A stretch of DNA of 64,000 nt, from assembly GCA_032719365.1 (NCBI GenBank), contig CM064876.1, positions 56,043,864-56,107,863 on the forward strand. Direction: 5' to 3'. The notes below the pieces were generated by a model. It searched no databases. It saw only the letters and a list, made by a program, of their open reading frames with translations, and was not told where the DNA came from. This document shows positions 46,230-57,514 of the stretch, in pieces. Every line of letters begins with the position of its first letter. Positions within the stretch are counted from its first letter, which is position 1. The translations under genes were made by a program, and so were the position numbers. The stretch is from Prinsepia uniflora (Eukaryota > Streptophyta > Magnoliopsida > Rosales > Rosaceae).

Positions 46230-46680
46230 AACTCCATCTCCAACCTATTCACATGGCTAGCATCAAAGGAGGACTATTGGAAAGTAGTGCACAACTCCTC
46301 CTTAAGAAAATCATTCCGTTGTTGAGCATTTAGAACATTCTTCTTCCTCCGGACCAAAATGCCCCGACTAGCTCCATTCAATTTTTGCTACATACTAGCC
46401 GAAACCAGGCTAGGCCTAGGGCCAGACCAAGCTCCCTGATTCTAGACAACACAACTCTGATCAAAGCCCCATCTCAGATCGTAGATAAACTAGCGGCTAC
46501 GGTGATATTTCTTAGGAGCCGTGTCAAGGACAAGCATGGCATGTTCAAATCCTTCAACTACCACATGAGACACCTGACAGTTCGGATACCAATGAATCCA
46601 CTGAACAGACGCAAAACCCCTATCATTACTCAAAACCCTTATCATTACGCAAAACCCCTTAGGTTTATATAATTTTTTTT
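46230..46680 (-). pseudogene. LINE (L1 type) 5' part: end of endonuclease domain
   Basis: The minus-strand reading gives a degenerate end of an L1 endonuclease (C-Q-V-S-H-V-V-V-E-G-F-E-H, then LVLDTAPKKYHRS, where families have S-D-H-x-P-L/I-L-L-D-T near the end) followed by a linker (RRKKNVLNAQQRNDFLKEEL). Stops are frequent. The true 5' end of the LINE is not seen; sequence beyond 46680 is a different AT-rich repeat. Confidence 0.62.
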
Positions 46681-47035
46681 TTTTAAAAAAGTCAATTATA
46701 AGAAAAGATTTCTAGGACTACTATCGCTAAAGCATCTACGAGGATAACAAAAAATGAAAGCAACTCTAGTGCTAAGATGTAAAGTCGCCAAGAGTGAGAG
46801 TTAATTGACATACTCAAAATTCAACTTTGAGTCATGTGAGTTGGAAAAGTAGCGTGTAAAATTCACATTTAGCTGAAAAATGATAAATGACTAAGCCCAA
46901 ACTACGCATTAAATTAAACATGTAATTCGAGTGTTATGCAATTTAAACCCTTTTTGTGTAGATGTAGTATTGATAAATAGGGATCGTTCTTAACCGGGGA
47001 AATTAGGGAACATTAATAATGTGTTAGTGGGAGAT

Positions 47036-47272
47036 GAATAAAAGAATCATGAATTAAAGAATTAAAGAATTAGAGAATTAATAAATTAAAGAATAGATGA
47101 ATAAGAGAATAAAGAAATAATAAATTAATGAATTACAAAGAATTAATAAATTAACGAATTAAAGAATGAAATAATAAAAGAATAAAGGAATTAATTAATC
47201 AAAGAATAAATAAATTAAAGAATAAAGGAATGAAAGAATAAAGGCATCAAAGAATAAAAGAATAAACAAGGG
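47036..47272. repeat. GAATTAAA/GAATAAA low-complexity tandem stretch
   Basis: About thirty imperfect 7-9-base units of the type 'gaattaaa' or 'gaataaag' in a row. Confidence 0.85.
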
Positions 47273-47455
47273 GGGTTTTGAAGAGGTTTGTAATAAATAT
47301 GTAAAAGCATAGATGAACTCATTCTATTTCTACTCTAACTTATTCACAAGGTAGACTTCCCGTAAACACAACTTCACCAACATACTACAATTGCATAAAT
47401 TTGAATTAATCACGAAATTATACCTTCACAAACTCAAATTTCTTCATACATTTTT

Positions 47456-47850
47456 CATATTATAAATGCACCGAACAGCGGATTATTACTTACAATATGA
47501 TTCACCTTAAGTTAATGATTTAATGCGCCGAACAGCGGTCAAACATTAAATCTCTCCAAATCTACTCTAAATGCCCCGAACAGCGGATCAACATTTAGTT
47601 TCGAAATGAAGTTTAAGCTCTAGAATGTAAGAAGTAAATGATTTTTAGAAAATAAAACACATGGAGATTATACTCAATTTTTACAAAAGATAGGAAGGAG
47701 AAACCAACACATATATATTGCATTATAATTAGAACCAATAACAAATAAAAGAGTTTAAGAGAATGGAGAGCAAATGTTACACTTTTCAGATTGGATGAGA
47801 ATAATGGATTGTTTTTCACAAGGAACACCGAACAGCGGCTGGAACCTTAT
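47456..47850. repeat. Four hairpins sharing the loop motif CCGAACAGCGG
   Basis: The motif CCGAACAGCGG occurs at 47471, 47528, 47576 and 47828. Each copy lies inside an inverted repeat: CATATTATAA/TTACAATATG (47456-47499, one mismatch), GATTTAATG/CATTAAATC (47517-47552, perfect), CTAAATG/CATTTAG (47567-47598, perfect) and CACAAGG/CCTTATG (47817-47851, one mismatch). Stems differ in sequence while the loop is constant, which is what selection on a structured RNA or DNA would leave. The CCG and CGG ends of the motif can also pair. Function is unknown. Confidence 0.7.
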
Positions 47851-49439
47851 GAAGATGGAAGAAGATTAAACAAGGAAATTCGGACTTGAACTCTCAAAAT
47901 TGTATTGGAACTATTTTGCCAAGATTTCTCCTAAGAGAGGCTCAATTTTGTGCTACTTGGAAGTGATTTCAACAAGTGAAATCATCTCCTATTTATAGGG
48001 GAAAAACTCAAATTAAACCCTAGAAAATAAATAAAAACTAAACAAAAATTATAATAAAAATATTCAAAAGTGAAATGATGAGTATGGGTGGTTTTTGGGG
48101 AAGAGAAATTAAAAAAAAGAAAAGAAAAGCATGAAAAACAGCAAGCAAGGGAATCTGTCAGAATTGCTGAAAAAGGGCTCAGATTTCGGTGGGAGCGTGC
48201 TGGAAAGTGGGCGGCTGGTCGGCAGGCGTGAGCTGGAGTGCAGAAGCTGTCGTCGGTAGGCGCGCGCCGAACGTCTGAATGGCAGGCTGAGAGCAGGCTA
48301 GCGTGATTTGGGCCTCACGGGCTGGAGAGTTGGGCCTGGGCTGCGCTGACGCGAGCTGCCTGGGCTGCGCTGACGCGGGCTGCCTGGGCTGCTGGTCTTT
48401 GGGCCGGACATTTGGGTTTTCAGAAATGGGCTGCACAGATTAGTTTATTTAATTAATTTAGTTAATTTAGTAATATTTCACCTGAAATTCGTCCATAATT
48501 TCTTCGTTATAATTCCGATCGAGACGATTCTTTCGCCAAAATACTCCAAAATACAAACTTTATTTATTTAAACAAAAATAACACAGAATAAATTATTTTA
48601 TCTAATTATTTATTATTTTAATATTAAAAGCTAAGTATAAAGGGTATAAAATAATATAAAATAATGCTTATTTGAGGACCTATCAATAAAATAAACAAAA
48701 ATGTATATTTTATTTTACATCTCAAAAACATGCTTTTAAAGAAATTACTATAAATCTAAAAGTTCAAATTTAAATTCCCTTGAAATCAAGCGTTGAGTTC
48801 ATGCTAACATGGACAATTTTCAACCACAAAAAGGTCTCACATTGACATGGACAATATCAATGTCCATTTCTCAAGCTAACGGTATTTTGATGAAACTGCT
48901 AGGACTTTGAGCAAAGTTAATCCAATGTGTTAAATAATAAATATCAAATAAACTCAAAATTTTATGTGTATCAAACATTTTGTTCACATTCGACATCCAT
49001 ACACCACAAGAAACTTGTAATTACCCGGAAAATTGGCTTCAGAGGCGTTATCAGGTAAAATGTTAATTGACAAGTCTCCATTGGGCAGCTTTCGTCGAGC
49101 AGCAGCCGTTAAGTCACAGAATTTACAGACGAAAAAAAACGCTAGTCAGGTAACATGAGTTTTACCTGCATAATGGCGCCGTCGGTGCATATTAATTGGG
49201 TAACATTGGACAAAACATGTTGCCCGACAAAAAAGGTGTGCTCGTCGGGTAACATATGCTTACTCAAAGCATTGGCTACTTTGGCGGTCACACATCGAAC
49301 TAACTTTGTTCAACGAAGCATCTTTTAGATATTCGTCGGGCAACACTTAATACATTTAGCCGTTACTTTTGGAGACCTTACCCGATGAATTTTCTTTGAA
49401 TTATTTTTCGGGTAATGTTAAAAACAGATCATCTAAAAT

Positions 49440-50400
49440 TCACTGGTATTTGAATATTTTGGGCCAATTGAGTTTCGAACGATCGAATTTCCATAATCGA
49501 CCATTCATTTTGTCTCGTTAAGTACTTGAAATTCGCCCGTCGAAATTCGTGATGTTTTGAGGAGTTTAAGTCATCTGATCATAATAGAACGTTTTATAAC
49601 CGTCGATTTCTTTCGCACTGTTACCTAGGCCCAGAAATTCGAAATCTTCTAATTTTTCACGTAAATGATCTATGAGTACACGCAATAAATGTGGACGAAT
49701 GGATTGGTTGAATTATTAAAATAGATTATTGAAATTTGTAAAAACACCTTTTCTAATAACACTTTGAAACTTTTTAAGGAAAGTTCAATGGTATTTGCAT
49801 ATTTTGGGCCGATTGAGTTTTGATTGATTAAATTTTCATAATCTGATCGTTCATTTTATGTCGTTAAGTGCTTGAAATTCGTATGTCGAAACTCATGATA
49901 TTTTGAGGAGTTTAAGCCTTCTGATCGTAGTAGAGCGTTTTGTAATCGTCGATTCGTCCCACATCGTTACCTAGGCCCGAGAATTCAAAATGTTCTAATT
50001 CTTTCGTGTAAATGATCTACTAGTAAGTACAATAAATGTGGATGGATGGATCGGTTGAGTTATTAAAATAAATTATTGAAATTTGTAAAAACATCTTTTC
50101 CAACAACATTTTGAAACTTTAGGAAAATTTCAATGGTATTTAAATATTTTGGGTCGATTGAGTTTCAAACGATTAAATTTCTAAAATTCGGCCATTCATT
50201 TTGTGTTGTTAAGTGCCTGAAATTTGCCTGTCGAAACTCATGATATTTCGCGGAGTTCAAGCTGTTAGATTGTAATAGAAAGTTTTGTAATCGCCGATTC
50301 ACTCTTCACTATTACCTAGGCCTGAGAATTCGAATTCCTCTAATTTTTTGCGTAAACGATCTACGTGTACGTACAATAAATGTAGATGGATGGATCCGTC
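49440..50400. repeat. 345-bp tandem triplication inside the CACTA element
   Basis: Landmark 'attttgggccgattgag' recurs with its G run at 49461, 49805 and 50151 (steps 344 and 346). Each unit also holds 'ttacctaggccc.agaattcgaa' and 'gtacaataaatgtggatggatgg'-like text. The third unit is cut short near 50400. No protein is conserved. Confidence 0.88.
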
Positions 50401-50977
50401 CTCTTCATTTCATTCAAAATTTTAAAAAGCAGATCAATTTTTAATTACAAAACATTATTTTTAATCTTACTCGACAAAGGTTCTAAAAGATTCGTCGGGC
50501 CAACGTGTTCGATGAAGAGGTACCTAGACCATATTACCCGACGAATCATATATGTTCTTTGTCGGTATTTTATTTTTTATTTGTAATTTGTTTTTCCAAA
50601 ATCGGGCCAAATATGTTTGGTAATGGATATTATGCATTAATAAAATTATTATTTTTACAACCTTCAGTCGGTTTCAATTTCACTATCCCCCTCCCAATCA
50701 TCCTTATCATCTGAGATGTGCTTGATGATTGATTCCTCAAAATCACTTTCAATTCGTTCTAATGCCCCAATATTAATAAAAATGCATCAATCGCAATTGG
50801 TGGAATGAAATTGTTGGTGCGTACTCCATCCATGTTTAGGGTGGATACAAAGGAATCCATCCGGTAAACAATTTGGTCGTTGTTTGTTTTTGCTTCTTAT
50901 TCATGATATCTGTCACGACCCAGCCCATCTAACACAATATTTTCTGCTTTGGGCCCAGCCCTCACGGTTTTGTTTTC

Positions 50978-51083
50978 GGGAGCTCAAGTGCAACTTCCGA
51001 GTAGGTCACCCATCATGGGATTGTACTAGCCTCAACTCGCTTAACTTTGGAGTTCCCAAGGAATCCAAAGCCAATGAGCTCCC
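50978..51083 (-). other. 5S-rRNA-like block in Cassandra 1, left LTR
   Basis: The minus strand shows AACTCCAAAGTTAAGCGAGT and ATGATGGGTGACCTACTCGG, matching 5S rRNA segments AACTCCGCAGTTAAGCGTGC and ATGGGTGACCTCCTGGG, which cover the RNA polymerase III internal control region. It is transposon DNA, not a working ribosomal gene. Confidence 0.9.
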
Positions 51084-51403
51084 AAAAGGCATTGTGTTAG
51101 ATAGATGCATGCCCACCCATATCAGGCACTTCACCTTTCCCTTCCCGAGTAATGTGGGATTGTTCACCGATCTTGCCTTTCCAAGCTCACGGGTCTTACT
51201 CACTGTTCTTACTTCTCAAGCTCACGGGTCTTGCTCACCGTTCTTACTTCCAAGACCGGGTCTTACAATCCACCCCTTTGGGGCTCAGCGTCCTCGCTGG
51301 AACACTTCTGGTCGGGGTCCGGCTCGGATACCATTTTGTCACGATCCGGCCCATCTAAGACAATATTGTCTGCCTTAGGCCCAGCCCTCAAGGTTTTGTT
51401 TTT

Positions 51404-51509
51404 GGGAGCTCACGTGCAACTTCCCAGTAGGTCACCCATCATGGGATTGCACCAATCTCAACTCACTTAACTTTCGAGTTCCTAAGGAATCCAAAGGCAG
51501 TGAGCTCCC
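51404..51509 (-). other. 5S-rRNA-like block in Cassandra 1, right LTR
   Basis: Same block as in the left LTR, with a few substitutions (AACTCGAAAGTTAAGTGAGT and ATGGGTGACCTACTGGG on the minus strand). In element orientation this copy belongs to the 5' LTR and would drive transcription. Confidence 0.9.
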
Positions 51510-51698
51510 AAAAGATCTTGTGTTAGATAGATGTGTGTCCATACATATAAGGCACTTCACCTTTCCCTCCCCGGGCGATGTGGGATTGTTCACCGATCTT
51601 GCATTTCCAAGCTCACGGGTCGTACTCACCGTTCTTACTTCTCAAGCTCATAGGTCTTACTCACCATTCTTTCTTCCAAGACCGGGTCTTACAATATC

Positions 51699-53040
51699 GG
51701 TCATCAAAATCCTAAATATTTATGTGATTGACTATCTAAGCTGCTTTCCAACTAGTATCGGGTTTTGGATTATCCACATAAAATACTTTTTTCGTCAGAC
51801 TAACTAGGATGCATGGTTCACTCTCAAACCCCAAGTGTTTGTGTTGATAGAGATGCATAAATGATCTTTATTGGCTCTCCCTGGAAGACTTGGCTTTGTA
51901 TCGAACCAATGACACTTGAAGAGGATGATTGTCTTGCAATCTGCGTATAACACTTTAATCACACTTAACAACTAACATAGAATCCAGTATCAGCATTTTC
52001 CCCATCATCTGGCACAAAGACCCCATTGTTTTGCGTAGAAAATTTATCGTCTCATTTTGTGCACACAAATTTGACTCCATTTACGTGACAGTCACTGTCT
52101 ATTTCCCCCCGAAATGGACCAATGGAAGTTGTATTTCTAGATTGAAATTTTTTGAGTTCTCATCTTTCAGCTGTGCCATCTAGTAAGATATACACAAAAT
52201 TGTTGAACTCGGGAATTATTTTGCGAACTTTTAAATAAAATATTTGACTTACATCCTTGGAAAACCAATTTGGAAATAGTTATTTGTCTATTTTTGTCAG
52301 ATTAAAAGGATACTCGGCCTTCATTAATGTTTGGTGTTGCTCATTAAAAGGTCATACTTCGTCATTGTTGTTCAGTATAAACCAATGATCCACATCCATG
52401 TCCCCATTGGTGAATGGTCCAAGACTAGGCCATTTCCAAAAGGTCGTGCAACGTAGGCAAAAAAAAAGTGACTCATTTGCAATGTACGCCTTCCCTACAA
52501 AACCTTCGTTCCGCATCTTGTTGCGAACATACCTTCGTGCCGCGTCTTGTTGAGAACATACCACTTATATGTACTTAACATTTTGCAAGGAAATATACAT
52601 TATGAATCATAATTATGAAAGACAAGAAGGAAATAGTAGTAAAAATATGGATTAGTCATACCTCTCGATTGGGTATATCCAACGATAGTGCACTGGGCTA
52701 GCTACCTTTGCCTCATCTGATAGATGTATTAACAGGTGCACCATTATATCAAAAAATGTCAATGGATATATTTTCCCAAGCATACACATGATGTAGACAA
52801 TATCCTTATTTATTGCTTTGAGGTCCACCTTTACCAATGATCTGACATATAATATCTGGAAGAATTGAGACGAATAAACTATCGTCTCAACAACACTAGG
52901 CTCCAAGTACGACTAAATGTCAATTGGAATGAGCCATTGTAGCAAAACATGATAGTCATGACTCTTCATACTAGATAAAATGCCATTGTCCATGCTGGCG
53001 TTTCGGGATATACTATCAGCATACCCGTTAAGAAATTTCA
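51699..53040 (-). pseudogene. CACTA TNP2-type transposase, C-terminal half (decayed)
   Basis: In minus-strand order: NGILSSMKSHDYHVLLQWLI near 52925-52985 and LGKIYPLTFFDIMVHLLIHL (52715-52775), then SPVHYRWIYPIERY (52655-52700), the DUF4218 domain that follows TNP2 transposase. Next are GKAYIANESLFFCLRC (52455-52505) and FILNNNDEV near 52355. Then a DUF4216-like segment with FKCHWFDTKP (about 51895-51925) and KKVFYVDNPKPDTSWKAA (about 51740-51795). Several stops and shifts are present. The Cassandra 1 insertion follows directly. The DDE catalytic part would lie upstream and is missing. Confidence 0.82.
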
Positions 53041-53095
53041 CACCTTCCAACCAATATAAGAATTTTTTTCTTATTTTTACGGTGTAAATGTATAA

Positions 53096-53650
53096 CTTGA
53101 ATGAGCCATGATGTATTTCCTTTTAACGACTTTTGGTGCTGACTCAGATGTCAAGCTAGGCTCTAGATCTTGAGTCAGTTCTCACTCATACATCGAGTTA
53201 GGCTCTAGATCCTGAGTGAGCGAGGTCCACACTCGGACGTCGAGTTGGGTTCCAGGTCCCAAGTGGTGTGCCTACCGGTAGTGCAGTGGATGTAGTGACT
53301 GATATTGTGCATCGAGGATGGGTTGTATATGGATTAGTTGTGTATGACTATTATGATGGTTTCGCGTTGACTATTGTGGTGGTTGCGTGGTGATTAAGGT
53401 TATTACTGATGTTTGTTGCTTTAGGGATGTTGTACATAGTTTTCGTGTTTTTTTTTTTGTAACCCTCTAGGGTCATGACATGAAGTTCATTGTTGAACGA
53501 GAGATAGAGGCATGATTGATAAGATAAATATCCTTGGTTTGACCGAGGGTACTTTTGGTATTAGGATACTTGTCAAACGGAGAAGGACCCGAGTGCAGAT
53601 TACAAGGTGTTTTTTGGGATGGGCGATGGGCCCTATCATCTCATGACATC
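53096..53650 (+). repeat. Long-LTR family fragment (3' part)
   Basis: It shares the closing layout of the long LTRs: 'gtaaccctctagg' near 53460, 'agagatagaggca' near 53500, an 'aaacggagaaggacccgagtg' tail and an end '...gggccctatcatctcatgaca'. Matching is loose and the left end is not defined. Confidence 0.5.
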
Positions 53651-53820
53651 CCCACTACCTCTTTCTAGTTCTCATTTCCCTTTCTTATTCACTCCTCCTC
53701 CTCTCTTCCTCTTGTCACTCACTCCCTAGCCTTCTCCCTCACAATTGTGTGTTTTCCCTTATCGGCACCATTCCATCGAACACACATATCACACACTCAA
53801 CACACATATATAACAACTAA
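53651..53820. other. Pyrimidine-rich non-coding stretch
   Basis: CT-rich sequence with no recognised feature. Confidence 0.4.
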
Positions 53821-54180
53821 GTCACGGAAAAATTAGGGGAAAAAATATCAGGTCATTCTAGAACTTGACACTTGTCGATTTCCAATAACTTCACATTGCA
53901 AAATTACCAATTTTCCCCTAGAGCCGAAATTACCAAAATTCCCTTAATCGCTTTAGACCCATAAAGACCTCATTTGACCTCCAATTTTTGTGTACCACCT
54001 GTCTACGGACTCAAGAGTCCGAGATCTTTGCAATAATCATTTTAGAACATCCAACAAATACCCGAGTCAAAAGTCAACATTGGACCATTCTAAGGGCAAC
54101 ATCGTCATTTTCACAAATCTTTTCACATTTTCTTTTCCACAAATGTTCGAGTAGTTACACTTGTGCTCCACCCTGCCAAC
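53821..54180 (-). repeat. Long-LTR family fragment (5' part, inverted)
   Basis: The minus strand carries the typical first-half phrases of the family: 'gttgacttttgactcggg', 'aagacctcgga.tcttgagtccgtagacaggtgg' and 'aattttggtaatttcggc'. It lies in the opposite orientation to the fragment at 53096-53650. Confidence 0.55.
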
Positions 54181-55075
54181 ATGCTGTAAACCAAAAGATC
54201 ATTAAATGTCGACATTATTGCTGCTCATAAAGTAAACATTTTCCCACTAAACTGGTCGTACGTCCGTACACCATTTTTCAAGAGATCCACGAGCTCATCA
54301 ATTAATGGGTGCAAATAAATATTGGTGGAATTACTCATGGATTTAGGTTCTGGTATCAAAGTAATGAGGATTGTGAATTCTTTCTTCATGCATCTCTAAG
54401 GAGGTAAGTTATGCAAAACCCCATTAGCCAAGTACTATACGACTTTGCAAAACTACTGAAAGGATTAAAACCATCAATAGAAACTCCTAATCCGACATGC
54501 CTCTCCAAGATAAATCTTATCAGATTCCTTCAAAGCCACTCCATCAAGCAGATGCCTCAATATATCATCATCATCAATATGCTCATCTGTGTGTCATCTC
54601 ATATCACGAGCTGTGTGAGATGACATGTATAATCGTTGTAGCCTTGGCTTCGGTGGAAAATAATGTAGCACGTTATTCAGAATCTTGTTCGTTTGAAACC
54701 TATGCTCATTACACAAGGGATATTTATCAAGCTCCTTGAATTCACTATAAAACAATGAAAATTTGTTCTTGTATGCATGGATCTTGTTCTTTCGTTGTGC
54801 GCTCGTTGGAGATTATGGGTTAGGGTTGTACCCCTAATTTACCATTATTTTAGTCACTTTGATTGACCACTCGTAGTTAAGTGTCGACTGGTTGCACTTG
54901 TCCTTGTGTGAGACTTGAGAGTTTATGTTTGGTTCGACATGTGTATAAGGATAGTTTGAAGACTTTATTAAATTTTTTGGACGGGAGCAAAATAACACAC
55001 ATTTCTTTAGGAATTTTTCAAGTTAGGTCCTATCAAATATGATTATTTTGTTTCACTATATACCAATATACACAT
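54181..55075. other. Non-coding region, nothing recognised
   Basis: Short open frames (for example 54411-54623) have no family motif. I see no gene, tRNA or clear repeat. Confidence 0.4.
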
Positions 55076-55605
55076 CTGTTGAAACAAAAATTGTACTTGC
55101 CTCGAAAAATCTTTACAATCCCTACAAAAAGCAAATATGAGACAATCGATATCAAGATTGCAAGTCTGGAGGGTTGTTCAACCAAGAACGCTCTAGTTCT
55201 TCAGTAAGTTTTGAGGGATGAATTAGAAATAACTTTAGAAGTGAAGAGCGAGTTAACTTTAAAGTGAAATGAGCTCCACTATTTATAGGGACGTCTTGAG
55301 AGTCACAGAGCGTTCTGATTGATCGATTGATATTGTAATTAATAAATAATTTTTTTTAATAAATATTATTTGATAATTTAATGCTAATTATTAAATGAAT
55401 AATAATGGCAATTAATTCTCAGGTGAATATCATTATCTTTTGAGACTCTAATCTGATTAAATAATATATTCAGCTGGTAAATATATTATTTAATGTGTAG
55501 GTATCTGTGAGTCATTAATGTTATCATTATGAGGAATTTGGACTTTATATGAATTATGTGTCACTAGCAGCTCCACAATTTTCAGGTGATTTTGCATTCT
55601 AAAAC
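55076..55605 (-). repeat. Diverged Tat-type LTR (solo or fragment)
   Basis: Order and wording follow the LTRs at 9177, 10449 and 21018: '...aatccctaca...', 'gggttgttcaaccaagaacgctct', 'tatttatagggacgtcttgagagtca', an AT-rich patch with 'taaataatatattcagctggtaaatat', and 'gtgtcactagcagctccacaat'. It is much more diverged than those copies, with no internal region attached. Confidence 0.6.
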
Positions 55606-57514
55606 TTCTAATTAATAGTTGTTTAGTTAACCCAAAAAACTAACGAGATGAGTGAAATTATAGCAAGATAGAAGAACTATTCCTCTCCAAATATGTGAGA
55701 TCCAAAAAAAGTGCCAAACCCAAAAACTTGAAACTTGAGTGCCCTAAGATTAAAATCTAGTGTTTTATTTGTATATTTGTACGTGAATATGTTCGTGAAA
55801 AAAATAAGATTATTTTTCTTATAATTTTAGAGGTTCTCAATTTGAAGTATAAGTTTTATGTGTTTTTTTTTAAATTTTTTTTGTGTGTATATGTTAATTT
55901 TTTTTTCACTTAATTTACTTGCTGTTTTTATGTTTACACTCATATGATTAAAGTCTTCTCGAAATATTAATTTATTTTCAATTCACTAATTTATTTTATG
56001 TGAATTAAAAATCAAGAAGAGAATACACCTTCCAATTACTTTTTAAATTTCATTTTGTATGTGACATGTACATATCTTTCTTCACCTCCTTGGTTTCACC
56101 TCCTCTCCGTTTCTTTTGTACACACTGCCTGGGCTTTTGTTGATCTTTAGCTCGCATAAAGATCTCTCCCCGATAAGAGTTATTGGCGAATAAATTGCAT
56201 CACCGCCTTCCCCTTTGTCTTGTGGTTAAGGTCTTATCCTGCTTGCCCAAGGTCACGGGTTCGAAGGTGGTGCTGGTTGCATGATCCAATCTACGTACGT
56301 TTACCAAACGTACCCTTCAAGTATATATATACATATATATATATATGAAAGAAAATAAGGTATTCTAAAATACCTTCGTTTTTTACTAATGTATTTAATT
56401 AATTTAGAGAATATTAAAGAAATAATATGTTAATAATTTATTGATTAATTAATAACTTATAAATTTATACGGATATTTCTTATATTCTTAAATATTGTAC
56501 ATTATATTTAGCTTATCGTTTTATGAACTAAAAATGCCATGTTTAATAAAAAATAAACTAAAAATGCCATGCAATTTTTAACCAAATAAATCCATCAATA
56601 TGTACTTAATGTTCCCAGAAAAATAGATCGTATATTGTTTAATATGTACTTTTTTTTATTGAGTTTAATATGTACTTCATTATAATATTTTATGAACACT
56701 TAACCGAGAAAGTAACTCTATTTACATAAACAAGAGTTATAATAACACAACACATCATCCATACAACGGTAACTACTCATCTCGATTGTTAGAAAAAATT
56801 AGGGAAGAGTTCCACAGTGACATAAATTTCAAGAATAAACGAATAATATGATTGAGTTCATATTTTAGGAAAACTTGATAGTCAAATCTCTTATGTATTA
56901 GAAAATTATTAATTTATATATTACGTGGAACCTTTTTTTTTTATAATTATTATCTTATAAATTTAGTAAATTATTAATTTAGTACATTATCTACAAATCC
57001 GAATATCTCAAAAATATTATTTAACCAAAATTATTATTTTATCTTACATTAAATTAGCAACCTTTGCCGTAAAACAGTACAAAAGTATTTTGAAAAAAAA
57101 TGAGAAATCTTACTTTTAAAAAAATTATGGACTTTTGACAACAATTTTTGAAAGTAATCTTAGCAATTATTGAAAGTAACCTGCTTGTTGCTTCTAAAGG
57201 TTTTTTTTTTTTTTTTTTTATCAAAATTGTTTTGATGTACAACTATTTATTATGGAAAAATAACTTTACGAAAAGCATAGCAGAAGTAGGTCTGTTAATC
57301 AGTTTTTTGGTTCAATTTTTTTACAGAAATTGAAACTGAAACGGTGGTTTCAATTAGGTTCCACTGACTACAATCGAACTGAAATATTTGGTTCAGTTTG
57401 GTTCGATTTTAGATAAAACTGACTAATTTTTTGTTCAAACCGGTCCAACCAATTCGGTATAATCGATTCAGTTTTTAGAGAAAACCGGTTTATTTATTTA
57501 TGCAGTAATAAGTG
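55606..57514. other. AT-rich intergenic region
   Basis: No gene is seen. It holds a possible SINE remnant (56205-56345), several T-runs, and a 'ggttcagtttggttcgatttt' stretch (57390-57480) of the kind found in small plant DNA transposons. Confidence 0.45.
56205..56345 (+). mobile_element. Possible tRNA-derived SINE remnant
   Basis: 'cttgtggttaaggtc' resembles a diverged RNA polymerase III A box, and 35-40 bases later 'gggttcgaaggtgg' fits a B box (GGTTCGA). A (TA)-rich tail follows (56319-56345). No target duplication is evident, so the call is weak. Confidence 0.35.

Larger units (their letters stand above)
46681..49001. other. AT-rich unclassified repeat-like region
   Basis: No gene is supported. 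It contains a GAATAAA-type low-complexity stretch (47036-47272), four hairpins with CCGAACAGCGG loops (47456-47850) and a GC-rich island at 48170-48430 with short GGGCTGCGCTGACGCG duplications. 'gggatcgttctta' near 46980 and the general layout suggest an LTR-element fragment, but I could not find its ends. Confidence 0.45.
50911..51693 (-). mobile_element. Cassandra TRIM element 1
   Basis: A 783-bp element with 357-bp LTRs (50911-51267, 51337-51693), a 69-bp interior and a perfect target duplication ATATC (50906-50910, 51694-51698). In minus orientation, TGGTATCCGAGCC follows the 5' LTR (51337-51693), a one-base variant of the initiator-Met primer site, and AAAGGGGTGGAT precedes the 3' LTR. 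Each LTR contains a 5S-rRNA-like block, the mark of Cassandra. It encodes no protein. It sits inside the CACTA transposase gene. Confidence 0.93.
49002..53095 (-). mobile_element. CACTA (En/Spm) DNA transposon, 3' part
   Basis: The left end CACCACAAGAAAC (49002) fits the CACTACAAGAAA terminal repeat of plant CACTA elements. Short CGTCGGGTAA / TTACCCGACGA subterminal motifs are spread over 49070-49420 and 50480-50550. A triplicated 345-bp region and a decayed TNP2-type transposase follow. The other terminal repeat is not in the window: the element is cut near 53095 by a long-LTR fragment. A Cassandra element is nested inside. Confidence 0.8.

Noticed and set aside
50978..51083. 5S ribosomal RNA gene
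   Set aside because: The 5S-like sequence is inside LTRs with target duplications and a primer-binding site, so it is Cassandra DNA and not a ribosomal gene.
54411..54739. Two overlapping plus-strand frames of 70 and 80 codons
   Set aside because: No family motif, no splice or promoter context, and they overlap in different frames.
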